From contig JAZQAG010000021.1 of the NCBI GenBank assembly GCA_045545095.1, positions 1-64,000 on the forward strand: a stretch of DNA of 64,000 nucleotides, in the 5' to 3' direction. The number at the start of each line of letters is the position of its first letter. The stretch's first letter is position 1. The DNA is from Phocaeicola_A sp045545095. GTDB taxonomy: Bacteria > Bacteroidota > Bacteroidia > Bacteroidales > Bacteroidaceae. The notes below the pieces were generated by a model. It saw nothing but the letters and a program-made list of their open reading frames with translations. It was not told where the DNA came from and searched no databases. The position numbers and the translations under genes were made by a program. Shown here piece after piece: positions 43,068 through 53,300 of the stretch.

Positions 43068-45092
43068 ATGTATAACATTATCCAATTACGAGAAAAAGAA
43101 CTGGGTGAATTGCAAGATATTGCAAAAGAACTGGGTATTAAAAAAGTTACTTCGATGGAAAAGGACGACTTGATCTACAAGATTCTGGACGAACAGGCCA
43201 TTGCCGGAGCATCGAAGAAAGTGGCATCGGAAACCCCAAAGAAACGCTCCCGGGTGACAGTGAAACAGGGAGCAGGAAAAGTATATACTGCCTCACAGGA
43301 CAAAGCTGAAAAGATTGAGGAACCACAACGGGTGGTGACTCCCGTAGCGTCTGTCACCAACGAAAGCAAGGAGGAAGAGGTGGCCGCAGAGGCACCACAA
43401 GCTACTCCAGCAGAAGAGGCACCGACCCCCAAGAAACGTGGCCGCAAACCCGGAAGCAAGAATAAGGCTAAGGAGTCCCAAGCTGAAGAGACCGCCAACA
43501 ATGAGCCTGAAGCTACTGAGGAGAAGAAGGTGGAAGAGAAGGAGACCACCCAAGAGGTGGTGGACACTCTCCCCGAAACTACAGAGATAGCAGAGGTGGC
43601 TCCAACAACCGAACAGACTTCTGAAGTGACAAAAGAGACTCCTAAGGAGGTTCAACCAGACCTTACACTTACAGAAAAGAGCACGGAGGAAGAGGTTGTG
43701 GCCAAAGAAGAAAAGACGAAAAAGGATATCAACAGCGACCTTCCTGAGTTCCTGCTACAGAGCCCAAATGCAACAGAGGATTTCATCCCCATCGAGGATA
43801 TCCCCTCGGAAGGCAATCTGGAGATACCGGAAGAGCTGTTCGACAAGTTTGAATCTACAAAGATTGAAGCTCCGGAATTTTTGTTTGCCTCTTCTGCACA
43901 AAACGATGATGAAGACATCCCTGAATTCCTGCTGGAGGAGAAAGAGAAAGCCAAAGTGGAAAAGGAATATGATTTCGAGGGTATCCTGAATGGTACGGGT
44001 GTATTGGAAATCATGTCTGACGGATATGGATTCTTGCGCTCGGCGGACTACAATTACCTCTCTTCTCCTGATGACATTTATGTTTCCCAATCACAAATCA
44101 AACTCTATGGTCTGAAAACAGGTGATGTTGTGGAAGGTCCTATCCGTCCGCCCAAGGAGGGAGAGAAATATTTCCCTCTTGTCAAAGTGACAATGATAAA
44201 TGGGAAGGATCCCTCTGTGGTTCGCGACCGTGTACCTTTCGAGCACCTGACTCCCCTGTTCCCCGATGAGAAATTCAAGCTGTGCACCGGCCACAATGAC
44301 AACCTTTCGGCCCGTGTGGTAGATATGTTCGCTCCTATCGGTAAAGGACAACGTGCCTTGATTGTGGCCCAACCAAAGACCGGTAAGACCATCCTGATGA
44401 AGGATATTGCCAATGCCATAGCTGCCAACCATCCTGAGGCATACATGATTATGCTGCTCATCGACGAACGCCCAGAAGAGGTGACAGACATGGCACGCAG
44501 CGTCAATGCAGAGGTAATAGCATCTACCTTCGATGAACCGGCAGAACGCCATGTGAAAATTGCAGGTATCGTATTGGAGAAGGCCAAACGTATGGTGGAA
44601 TGCGGACACGATGTGGTAATCTTCCTCGACTCTATCACCCGACTTGCCAGAGCTTATAATACCGTATCTCCGGCTTCTGGTAAAGTGCTCTCCGGAGGTG
44701 TTGATGCCAATGCTCTCCAGAAGCCTAAGCGTTTCTTCGGAGCTGCACGAAACATCGAAGGTGGAGGATCGCTCACCATCATAGCCACAGCCCTTATCGA
44801 TACCGGCAGCAAGATGGACGAAGTTATCTTTGAGGAATTCAAGGGAACTGGAAATATGGAACTTCAGTTGGATCGTGTACTCTCCAACAAACGTATATTC
44901 CCTGCTGTCAATACTATTGCATCAAGTACCCGACGCGACGACCTGCTGCATGACAGACTTACGCTTGACCGCATGTGGATTCTCCGCAAATATCTGTCTG
45001 ACATGAATCCGATAGAGGCTATGGATTTTGTCAAGGGACGTCTGGAGCAAACCAGAGACAACGAAGAGTTCCTGATGAGCATGAATTCATAA
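43068..45092 (+). CDS. rho: Transcription termination factor Rho with large disordered insert
   Basis: Hexameric RNA helicase. The N-terminal helical domain (1-50) is followed by about 250 residues of Glu/Lys/Thr/Ala-rich low-complexity sequence (51-298), then the RNA-binding cold-shock-like domain (299-385, GYGFLRS) and the RecA-type ATPase with PKTGKT near 435. Canonical Rho is near 420 aa; the excess is all in the insert. The insert has an AT-hook-like KKRGRKPGSKNK near 122-133 and repeated PEFLL-type motifs near 225, 268 and 284. Known work on Bacteroides Rho links such an insert to phase separation. Confidence 0.96.
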   Translation: MYNIIQLREKELGELQDIAKELGIKKVTSMEKDDLIYKILDEQAIAGASKKVASETPKKRSRVTVKQGAGKVYTASQDKAEKIEEPQRVVTPVASVTNESKEEEVAAEAPQATPAEEAPTPKKRGRKPGSKNKAKESQAEETANNEPEATEEKKVEEKETTQEVVDTLPETTEIAEVAPTTEQTSEVTKETPKEVQPDLTLTEKSTEEEVVAKEEKTKKDINSDLPEFLLQSPNATEDFIPIEDIPSEGNLEIPEELFDKFESTKIEAPEFLFASSAQNDDEDIPEFLLEEKEKAKVEKEYDFEGILNGTGVLEIMSDGYGFLRSADYNYLSSPDDIYVSQSQIKLYGLKTGDVVEGPIRPPKEGEKYFPLVKVTMINGKDPSVVRDRVPFEHLTPLFPDEKFKLCTGHNDNLSARVVDMFAPIGKGQRALIVAQPKTGKTILMKDIANAIAANHPEAYMIMLLIDERPEEVTDMARSVNAEVIASTFDEPAERHVKIAGIVLEKAKRMVECGHDVVIFLDSITRLARAYNTVSPASGKVLSGGVDANALQKPKRFFGAARNIEGGGSLTIIATALIDTGSKMDEVIFEEFKGTGNMELQLDRVLSNKRIFPAVNTIASSTRRDDLLHDRLTLDRMWILRKYLSDMNPIEAMDFVKGRLEQTRDNEEFLMSMNS

Positions 45093-45118
45093 TACTCCAA
45101 AAGATACATATATCGATG

Positions 45119-45158
45119 ATGCGCATTGCATACTGCCCGACAGTTGTGCAATGCGCAT
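45119..45158 (+). terminator. Terminator after rho
   Basis: ATGCGCATTGCA (45119-45130) and TGCAATGCGCAT (45147-45158), then TATTTTAT. Confidence 0.8.
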
Positions 45159-45230
45159 TATTTTATACCCCACTCCACAAGAACATTTCTAATGGCCCGA
45201 CTGTTTATCTGAGAAAATAGCTGTACACAT

Positions 45231-46214
45231 ATGACAAATCTAAGCACTACTTTTGCCGGATTGAAGCTGAAGAATCCTATCATTGTCAGCAGTTCGAGCC
45301 TGACAGACTCTCCCCTGAAATGTAAAACCCTGGAAGAAAATGGAGCCGGAGCCATTGTCCTGAAATCCATTTTCGAAGAGCAGATTATGCAACAGTATGA
45401 CAAATGGAATGACCCGGAGAACATGGATAGCAATGACTATCTGGAAACATATCTGCGCTCCCACTCTCTGAATGAATATATTTCCCTCATTCAGGAATCC
45501 AAACGCTGTTGTTCGATACCGATCATAGCCAGTATCAATTGTTCGACCCGTTCGGAATGGGTGACATTCGCCCGTATAGCCGAAGAGGCCGGTGCTGATG
45601 CCTTGGAGGTGAACATTATGGAAATACAGGCTGATATCGAATATGCCTACGGCAGCTACGAACAAAAACATATCGATATATTGAGCCGGATCAAGCGGCA
45701 TACGAGCCTTCCCATAATCATGAAACTGGGGCAGAACCTGACTAATCCTATCCCCCTTATCAATCAGCTATACGCCAACGGTGCAAAGGGAATTGTCCTT
45801 TTCAACCGTTCCTATCGCCCTGATATCAATATAGACAGTCATCGGTTTAATGCCGGAGAGATATGGAGCCGACCGGGAGATATCTGCGAGGCTTTACGTT
45901 GGATAGGCATATCGTCTGCCAAAGTGCCCAATCTCAGCTATGCGGCTTCAGGAGGCGTACATGACGGATGGGGTGCTGTCAAAGCCTTACTTGCCGGAGC
46001 ATCGGCTGCAGAAGTATGCACTACCCTATTCTGGAACGGGCCACAAAGAATAAAAGTGATGAAATCACAAATAGAGGAATGGATGAAAGGTGCCGACTAC
46101 GAACGTTTATCACAATTCGTCGGAAGCATGAACCTGAATTCATGTAGCGAGAATGAGTACTATGGACGCACTCAGTTCATGCGATATTTCAGCGACTATA
46201 AAGACGGACGTTAA
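45231..46214 (+). CDS. Dihydroorotate dehydrogenase-like protein
   Basis: 327-aa flavin-barrel protein of the DHOD-like family. Residues include FAGLKLKNPIIVSSSSLTDS at the start, SINCSTRSEWVTFA (about 103-116), LEVNIM, LGQNLTN and AASGGVHDGWGAVKALLAGA (phosphate-binding loop for FMN). Some elements differ from bona fide PyrD, so the substrate is uncertain; it may be a diverged paralog. Confidence 0.85.
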   Translation: MTNLSTTFAGLKLKNPIIVSSSSLTDSPLKCKTLEENGAGAIVLKSIFEEQIMQQYDKWNDPENMDSNDYLETYLRSHSLNEYISLIQESKRCCSIPIIASINCSTRSEWVTFARIAEEAGADALEVNIMEIQADIEYAYGSYEQKHIDILSRIKRHTSLPIIMKLGQNLTNPIPLINQLYANGAKGIVLFNRSYRPDINIDSHRFNAGEIWSRPGDICEALRWIGISSAKVPNLSYAASGGVHDGWGAVKALLAGASAAEVCTTLFWNGPQRIKVMKSQIEEWMKGADYERLSQFVGSMNLNSCSENEYYGRTQFMRYFSDYKDGR

Positions 46215-46298
46215 CCCGTATCAGACCCAATCCTCAGGCACCAACCTTTGGTGCACCTATGAGTATGTGGTATTAAAAGAATTAAGACTGAAAAAAAA

Positions 46299-46334
46299 AG
46301 TTGGATACCAGAACAAGAGTTCCAGTATCCAACT
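46299..46334. terminator. Hairpin between converging genes
   Basis: AGTTGGATAC (46299-46308) and GTATCCAACT (46325-46334) with a partly paired GAAC/GTTC interior; preceded by an A run, so it terminates the minus-strand DUF3127 gene well. Confidence 0.7.
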
Positions 46335-46359
46335 ATCTTGTATTGTTTATACTCCTCTC

Positions 46360-46737
46360 CTAGAAAGGCAGATCATCCTTTTCGTCACCAGCAGTGAAAT
46401 CAACAGGAGCTGCTGATGCTGGAGGGAAAGGCATCGGGTCTGCTACAGGAGCAGGAGCACTGCCTACATCTGCACGTTCAACTTTCCATGCACGTATATC
46501 ATTGAACCAACGGCCTTGCCACTCACGGCAATCGATATCAAATGATACGGTCAGTTCTTCACCAACCTGTATATTGAACTGGGCTATTTTGTCTGCACCA
46601 AAGATGTTAAAACACATTTTACGAGGATACTGGTCGTGTGTTTCCAACACATACTCTTGTATTTTCCAAGGGTTACCAGCCTTTGAAACTCCCTCTCTTG
46701 CGGGGAGGACTGCAATAATTTTTCCGCTTAATTCCAT
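46360..46737 (-). CDS. DUF3127 OB-fold protein
   Basis: 125 aa: an OB-like domain (about 1-90, GKIIAVLPAREGVSKAGNPW, FDIDCREWQGRWFNDIRAWKVE) and a Pro/Ala-rich linker ending in an acidic-hydrophobic DEKDDLPF tail like that of single-stranded DNA-binding proteins. The tail suggests docking on replication or repair partners; function is unproven. Confidence 0.82.
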   Translation of the reverse strand: MELSGKIIAVLPAREGVSKAGNPWKIQEYVLETHDQYPRKMCFNIFGADKIAQFNIQVGEELTVSFDIDCREWQGRWFNDIRAWKVERADVGSAPAPVADPMPFPPASAAPVDFTAGDEKDDLPF

Positions 46738-46830
46738 GTTCTGTTTTAAAATTTTCCGCGAAAGTACTATTTTATTTGATACAACACGAATTTTTTCAAA
46801 GCTTTTTGCGATGCATACACAAAGTTTTTG

Positions 46831-46838
46831 TACCTTTG
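46831..46838 (+). promoter_or_regulatory. -7 box for dnaN
   Basis: TACCTTTG, 53 nt before the dnaN ATG; a TTTTTG lies 22 nt upstream. Confidence 0.5.
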
Positions 46839-46891
46839 TGACATATTAGCTATTGATAATTGAAACAAAAACAAAACATAAAGATTAACCT

Positions 46892-48016
46892 ATGAAATTA
46901 GTAGTATCGAGCACCGCCCTTTTTAGCCATTTGCAGGCTATCGGCCGAGTTATCAACTCGAAAAATACACTTCCTATTCTGGATTGTTTCCTCTTCGAAC
47001 TGAACGACGGAACGTTGTCACTGACTGCTTCTGACAATGAAACAACTATGTCAACATCACTTCCCGTTATCGAGAACGAAGGTGATTGCCGTTTCGCCAT
47101 CAGTGCCAAAACAATTCTGGATGCGTTGAAAGAGATTCCGGAACAACCTCTGACTTTCGATTTCAATCCCACAACACTGGAAATTATCGTTCAATACATG
47201 AACGGACGTTATAGCGTAGTTGCCCAAAATGCGGATGAATATCCTATCCCTGTCACTTTAGGCGAAAGTGCTGTCAATGTTGACATTGAATCAGCCACTT
47301 TGCTGACAGGCATCAACCGTGCGCTATTTGCAACAGCTGATGACGAACTTCGCCCTGTTATGAATGGTATCTACTTCGACATCTCTACCGAAGACATCAC
47401 CATGGTTGCTTCTGATGGCCACAAGCTGGTTCGCAACAAGAATCATGCCACCAAGGGCAATGAAAAAGCTGCATTCATCCTTCCAAAGAAGCCCGCCACA
47501 TTGCTGAAAAACCTGTTGGGCAAAGAGCAAGGTTGCGTAAATATCAGCTTCGATGACCGCAATGCGACATTCATTCTCCCCAACTATCGTATGGTATGCC
47601 GACTGATTGAAGGACGTTACCCCAACTATAATTCGGTCATCCCTCAGAACAATCCCCATAAGGTCACCATTGACCGCGCCATTCTGTTGAGCGCCCTCAA
47701 GCGTGTATCTGTATTCTCTTCACAAGCAAGCAGCCTCATCAAACTGCGCTTGCAGGAAAACCAATTGATTATATCTGCCCAAGACATTGACTTCTCCACT
47801 TCCGCCGAAGAAGCAATCAGCTGCAGCTATAACGGCACTCCCATGAACATTGGCTTCAAAGCGACATTCCTCATCGATATCCTGAACAATCTCTCTGGAC
47901 AAGAGGTAATCATTGAGCTCTCTGACCCCTCACGTGCAGGTGTACTCGTACCTGCTGAGCAAGAGGAAAATGAAGACTTGCTCATGTTGCTCATGCCGAT
48001 GATGCTGAATGACTAA
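46892..48016 (+). CDS. dnaN: DNA polymerase III beta subunit (sliding clamp)
   Basis: Ring-shaped processivity clamp of 374 aa with three clamp domains. Pieces such as FALDC-type LPILDCFLFELNDG, RLIEGRYPNYNSVIP and the C-terminal LLMPMMLND are typical. Followed by a DEDD exonuclease and coaBC, a common Bacteroides order. Confidence 0.97.
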   Translation: MKLVVSSTALFSHLQAIGRVINSKNTLPILDCFLFELNDGTLSLTASDNETTMSTSLPVIENEGDCRFAISAKTILDALKEIPEQPLTFDFNPTTLEIIVQYMNGRYSVVAQNADEYPIPVTLGESAVNVDIESATLLTGINRALFATADDELRPVMNGIYFDISTEDITMVASDGHKLVRNKNHATKGNEKAAFILPKKPATLLKNLLGKEQGCVNISFDDRNATFILPNYRMVCRLIEGRYPNYNSVIPQNNPHKVTIDRAILLSALKRVSVFSSQASSLIKLRLQENQLIISAQDIDFSTSAEEAISCSYNGTPMNIGFKATFLIDILNNLSGQEVIIELSDPSRAGVLVPAEQEENEDLLMLLMPMMLND

Positions 48017-48124
48017 TCAATGTGCTAATATGCTAATGTGCCAATGTGCCAATGCCAGTACTTTTACAATTGGCACATTAGCACATTAGCATATTAGCAT
48101 ATTGGCACATTAACTCATTAACTC
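48017..48124. repeat. Inverted arrays of 8-nt repeats (dnaN-exonuclease gap)
   Basis: Left array: four units such as AATGTGCT, AATATGCT, AATGTGCC (about 48020-48052). Right array: five units such as ATTGGCAC, ATTAGCAC, ATTAGCAT (about 48070-48113). The arrays are mutual reverse complements and form a long stem. The whole gap is made of it. Confidence 0.85.
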
Positions 48125-48889
48125 ATGAAACTGAACTTAAAGAACCCACTCGTATTCTTCGATCTGGAGACAACGGGAATCAACATCAATACCGACCGCA
48201 TCGTAGAGATTTGTTACCTGAAGGTTTATCCCAACGGCAACGAAGAATCAAAGACTATGCGCATCAACCCTGAAATGCACATTCCTGAACAATCTTCAGC
48301 CGTACACGGTATCTATGACGAAGATGTGGCCGACTGCCCCACTTTTAAAGAGGTGGCCAAGCAGATAGCTCACGACATTGAAGGATGCGACATTGCCGGT
48401 TTCAACAGTAACCGCTTTGATGTACCTCTGTTAGCAGAAGAGTTTCTCCGTGCAGGAGTGGATATCGACATGAGCCGCCGCAAGTTCATCGACGTACAAG
48501 TCATCTACCACAAGTTGGAGCAACGAACGCTATCGGCCGCCTACAAGTTTTATTGCGACAAGAATCTGGAAGATGCCCATACGGCCGAAGCTGACACACG
48601 TGCCACCTATGAGGTGTTGAAGGCACAACTTGACCGATATCCCGAAGCATTGCAAAACGATATGGCTTTCCTCTCGGAATACTCCAGTTTTACACGCAAC
48701 GTGGATTTCGCCGGCCGCATGGTGTACAACGAAGACAATATCCCCACCTTCAATTTCGGTAAGTACAAAGGAAAAACCGTGGAGGAGGTCTTACGAAAAG
48801 ATCCGGGATACTACAGTTGGATACTTCAGGGAGATTTCACACTGAACACCAAGCAGATGTTGACACGCATTAAGTTAGGAATGAAATGA
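48125..48889 (+). CDS. DEDDh 3'-5' exonuclease (DnaQ-like)
   Basis: 254 aa. ExoI motif VFFDLETTG (10-18), ExoII around NSNRFDVPLL (about 98-107), ExoIII with H and D in AHTAEADTRAT (about 157-167). The C-terminal extension PTFNFGKYKGKTVEEV...GYYSWIL is a domain found in Bacteroidetes epsilon-like exonucleases. Probably proofreading or repair nuclease; its place beside dnaN supports a replication link. Confidence 0.9.
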   Translation: MKLNLKNPLVFFDLETTGININTDRIVEICYLKVYPNGNEESKTMRINPEMHIPEQSSAVHGIYDEDVADCPTFKEVAKQIAHDIEGCDIAGFNSNRFDVPLLAEEFLRAGVDIDMSRRKFIDVQVIYHKLEQRTLSAAYKFYCDKNLEDAHTAEADTRATYEVLKAQLDRYPEALQNDMAFLSEYSSFTRNVDFAGRMVYNEDNIPTFNFGKYKGKTVEEVLRKDPGYYSWILQGDFTLNTKQMLTRIKLGMK

Positions 48890-49053
48890 TGTGAGAATGT
48901 GACAATGTGCTAATGTGTTAATGTACTAATGACCATGCGACACTATTACAATTAGTAAATTGACACATTAACACATTAGCACATTGGCATATTAGCACAT
49001 TGGCATATTAGCACATTGCCACATTGGCACATTAGCACATTAAACCAACCCTC
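48890..49053. repeat. Larger inverted octamer arrays (exonuclease-coaBC gap)
   Basis: Left array of about five units (AATGTGAC, AATGTGCT, AATGTGTT, AATGTACT; 48890-48931) and right array of about eleven (ATTAGCAC, ATTGGCAT, ATTGCCAC and others; about 48951-49040). The consensus of the right array is ATTNRCAY with strict 8-nt phase. It fills nearly the whole gap. Confidence 0.85.
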
Positions 49054-50268
49054 ATGTCACTACAAGGAAAAAAAATAGTACTTGGTATCACAGGAAGCAT
49101 CGCCGCTTACAAGGCTTGCATCCTGATACGCGGCCTCATCAAGGAGGGTGCCGAAGTACAAGTAGTCATCACACCGGCAGGTAAAGAGTTCATCACTCCC
49201 ATCACCTTGTCGGCACTTACAAGCAAACCGGTAATCAGCGACTTCTTTGCCCAACGCGATGGCACATGGCACAGTCACGTAGCTCTTGGCCTTTGGGCAG
49301 ACGCTATGATTATTGCACCTGCCACAGCTTCCACCATTGGCAAAATGGCACATGGAGTGGCCGATAATATGCTCATCACCACTTACCTGTCAATGAAGGC
49401 GCCTGTCTTTGTGGCACCTGCCATGGATTTGGATATGTACGCTCACCCCTCTACCCAGCAAAATCTGGACACCCTACGCTCTTATGGCAATCACATCATT
49501 GAGCCGGGTGAAGGTTTCTTGGCCAGCCACCTTGTGGGCAAGGGACGCATGGAAGAACCGGAAAACATACTATTAGCCATCAAGAATTTTTTCTCAGACA
49601 AGGAAAAAACTTTTTCTCCGTTGGCCGCAAAAAAAGTATTAATTACTGCAGGACCCACCTACGAGAAAATAGATCCTGTACGCTTCATCGGCAATTATTC
49701 ATCAGGAAAAATGGGCTATGCTTTGGCCGAAGAATGTGCCCGCCGTGGCGCCGAAGTGATACTCATTAGTGGCCCCGTGAACATGACCTGCCAACATCCG
49801 GCCATACACCGCATTGATGTAGAATCTGCCGAGGATATGTACAACGAAGCCATGACACACTACCCAACGTGCGATGCAGGCATCCTATGTGCCGCCGTAG
49901 CTGATTTCACGCCCGAAATGAAAGCCGAACAAAAGATTAAGCGCGAAGGGGATAACCTGACACTTCGTCTGAAGCCCACAAAGGATATTGCAGCTTCGTT
50001 AGGAAAAACAAAGTGCAAAGGCCAAATACTCGTAGGATTTGCCCTCGAGACAACCAACGAAATGACCCATGCTCAAGACAAACTTCGCCGGAAGAACTTT
50101 GACTTCATCGTACTGAATTCTCTTAACGATAAAGGCGCCGGCTTCCGCCACGATACCAACAAGATTGCCATCGTATCAGAAGACGAAATCAAAGAATATC
50201 CGTTGAAACCGAAAAATGAGGTGGCCACAGATATCATCAACGAACTTGAAAGACTGATAAACAAATAA
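49054..50268 (+). CDS. coaBC: Bifunctional phosphopantothenoylcysteine decarboxylase/phosphopantothenate-cysteine ligase
   Basis: Two consecutive coenzyme A steps. CoaC flavin domain (1-180): GSIAAYKA, HSHVALGLWADAMIIAPATA (active His), APAMDLDMY, and LASHLVGKGRM where enterobacterial Dfp has a Cys (ACG). CoaB domain (about 190-404): ITAGPTYEKIDPVRFIGNYSSGKMG. 404 aa. The Ser for Cys change is probably normal for the phylum. Terminated by a strong hairpin. Confidence 0.95.
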   Translation: MSLQGKKIVLGITGSIAAYKACILIRGLIKEGAEVQVVITPAGKEFITPITLSALTSKPVISDFFAQRDGTWHSHVALGLWADAMIIAPATASTIGKMAHGVADNMLITTYLSMKAPVFVAPAMDLDMYAHPSTQQNLDTLRSYGNHIIEPGEGFLASHLVGKGRMEEPENILLAIKNFFSDKEKTFSPLAAKKVLITAGPTYEKIDPVRFIGNYSSGKMGYALAEECARRGAEVILISGPVNMTCQHPAIHRIDVESAEDMYNEAMTHYPTCDAGILCAAVADFTPEMKAEQKIKREGDNLTLRLKPTKDIAASLGKTKCKGQILVGFALETTNEMTHAQDKLRRKNFDFIVLNSLNDKGAGFRHDTNKIAIVSEDEIKEYPLKPKNEVATDIINELERLINK

Positions 50269-50285
50269 TCTTTTATCCACACATA

Positions 50286-50329
50286 AATAATCAGGGGTTG
50301 TGTCATTACGGACACAACCCCTGATTATT
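50286..50329. terminator. Terminator between coaBC and the PL11 gene
   Basis: Perfect 19-bp stem (50286-50304 and 50311-50329) with a 6-nt loop, T-rich on both strands. Confidence 0.9.
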
Positions 50330-50379
50330 ATTTTATAATGCCAGGAAGATGTGTCCGAGGACACATCCTCCCGCATTTA

Positions 50380-53300
50380 TCAACGTTTCAATAACTTCTT
50401 CACGAGAGAACCGGATGCTCCGTTAATCTGCAACAGATACATTCCTTTATCCACGGAAAGTCCACGGAAAGTCTCCTCCACATCACGCAACTGGCAAGTG
50501 AAGCCATCAACCTGCACACCTCCTAAAGTGATTACAGTCACCTTCACCACCTCATCATTGGCTATGGCATTGATTCCCGTAGCATCATAACCTACGAACA
50601 GCAATCCCTCAGATATACGGCTTGTATCCCAGAAATAGCCTGAAGACATCTCCTGCAAATCAAACTTAGGAGTACCTTCAAAGGATGTTGCATTCCATAA
50701 TCTAATGGAGTCACCTTCCACAGGCACATAGCTTTCAGAAAGAGTCAGGCGAAGTATTCCATTCATTGTCAACTTGTTAATACCATCTACGCTCGTACCA
50801 CCTGTATTGGTCTTAGTTGCACAACGGCCCATACCAATCTGGATGACACCACCTTCTCCTACAGTTACACTCTTACCTCCCAAATTGATTTTTCCACTGG
50901 TTGAACCTTCAAGAGAGCCTGGTCTCAAAGTTCCGTTAATGAGGTAAGTGGAGTTTGTCAATGCACCTGCAGAACCTGAGGTACCTGTCAAGCATCCGTC
51001 CGCGGCAACAACGAGAGAGCCTGTTCCCAATTTCGTTGTAGAAGAGATTTTCACTTCTCCATCTTCGATACGCATAGAACCTGTGAAGTCACTGGCTCCT
51101 GTAAGTGTTACAGTGCCCTCTCCTACTTTAGTCAACATCGTACCGGTTCCGGTGACTATACCTTTCCAACTATAGTTGCTTTCATTACCTATTTTCCAAG
51201 TATTGGCACCTACCGAACTACCATTGCTGAATGTACATCCTGAACCCAAGCTACCTTCACCAGCAAGTTTTCCAATAGAGAATACCTTGCCGCTATTCTG
51301 AACTACAACACCCGAAGGAATATTCATGGTTCCATTAGGCATACCTCCCGCAATGTCAAAGGTAAAACGTCCATCTGCAGAATTTGTAGCCTGTGGTATA
51401 AATGTTCCAGTAAATGATGACAAGTTCATCTTAATGTGAGTACGTGTTGCATACCATCCGGAACCTTTCACCGTATTACAATAGACAGTCAATGTACCAT
51501 CCCCATACACTTTATTGGAGTTTGTACTGTTATTAGCCGTATAGATGGTGCCTTTCTTTCCGTCAGCTACATGAATATTATATGACGTTCCGGTATTTTC
51601 ATGCAACGTTGCACTATTGAACACGACATTTTTGGCAGGAGTAGTACATGCCACACATTGTATAGTACCGGCATCAATCACCAAAGTATCAAGACTGGAA
51701 TTTACAGCGTTGAATTTCATCCAACCACTTCCTTTCTTGGTTAGTTTGGTTCCAATGAATGACTTGTTCATGATAAAATCTCCCGCATTGTATATCACAC
51801 CACCTTCAGATGTTTCAAGACGGATAGGTGTGCCCATCTGAATAGCAGATGTTGTCTGCAGAGTAGCTCCATTTTCAATGATGAAATTCGTGGCCAAATT
51901 AGATACACCTCCCAAATTTCCTTTAGCCTGATTGGCATTGGAGAGGGATGAAACTTGTACAAATCCTCCACTGATTCGTGTTCCTCCGGAGTAATCATTA
52001 TCCATATTGATCTTCAATGTTCCAGTTCCTTTCTTCACCAAAGTCGTTGTTCCCGTGATATTTCCTGTACCAGAGAATGTATATGCCTTGGTATTATCCA
52101 CCAGAATTGTATCAGCTTCGATATCGCTATTGATATTCACTACATATGCTTGTGCCGAATCATTGAACAGAACATTATCTCCACTTACAAAAACAGTATT
52201 TCCTTCTGTAGGACTATCTACCTTAGTAAAGTTGGCCGTAATAGCCAAATCCCAGATACTACCAGCTGTACCATTCCACATGATATCAGTTGCATCACGC
52301 AACCCTTCTACGACTAAATAGAGTTTGCCATCTTCATGTTTCAAATAGCTTTTCTTGCTGATATCCAATCCTTCCACTTTGATATCGGACAAGTTTCCAG
52401 TGATGGTACCTACTTCTCCGAGCAAATATTCTCCTTCAGCCAACTCCGTATCAACACCATAATGAGAGGTGAACTCTATGACAGGCACCAAGTACTGTGG
52501 GCCGTATGTCCAATTCTTCTTTTCAATACTCAAAGCAGTAGCATTTATCTGGTCAGCCACCAAACCTTCGTTATACACATCGATAACAATGCGTGAACCG
52601 AATCCGAGAGCCAGTGTACCGACTTTCACCGTTCCCTTCACATCGCGTCCGCCAGGAGCAAATTCTGAAGCGTAATCCATCTTGATACTCTTGAATTCTC
52701 CTCCATTGGAGTTCAACTTGGCAAAACGATTCAGCCACAAGTCGCTATTAGGCAATTTGCCGTCAAAATTCAACGTACCAGCCCATACATTTGTCTCACC
52801 CGTATAAGTATGTTCAGCCGTAGGCAACGTCAAGATACCTTCTCCTTGTTTCACTAATCGCATAGCACCAGTGAAGGGAGCACCTGTCACGATTCCTGTA
52901 TAGTACTCATACTTGATACCCTGATTGTTCGTACTTCCCTGTACCCATGAAGGGATATTGAAGGTCACCATATAGGGTGATGCACCTTCAGCTACATTGA
53001 TGGTAGAGTTTCCTGTCTCACGCACAATTACATGCTGGTCAGCATGTGTGGCCCCTATCGTCTCTCCATTCTTCACTTCTACACGTCCGGTCATAGTCAA
53101 GGGAGGAGGGGCTACAGTTATACCTTCCATCTCGCCAAGGAAATAACTCAAATGAGGTGGTTGGTTATATCCGATACTCTGCCATACCATAGCCTGACGA
53201 TACTGATGATCGTGCCACAAAGTGTAAATACGATGTATTGTTGGTGCCGTGGTAGAATAGATACGGATATTTGCATTGTCACTCGTACGTATCACCAGTT

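Noticed and set aside
48017..49053. CRISPR array
   Set aside because: The repeats are 8 nt, contiguous and inverted, with no spacers or cas genes.
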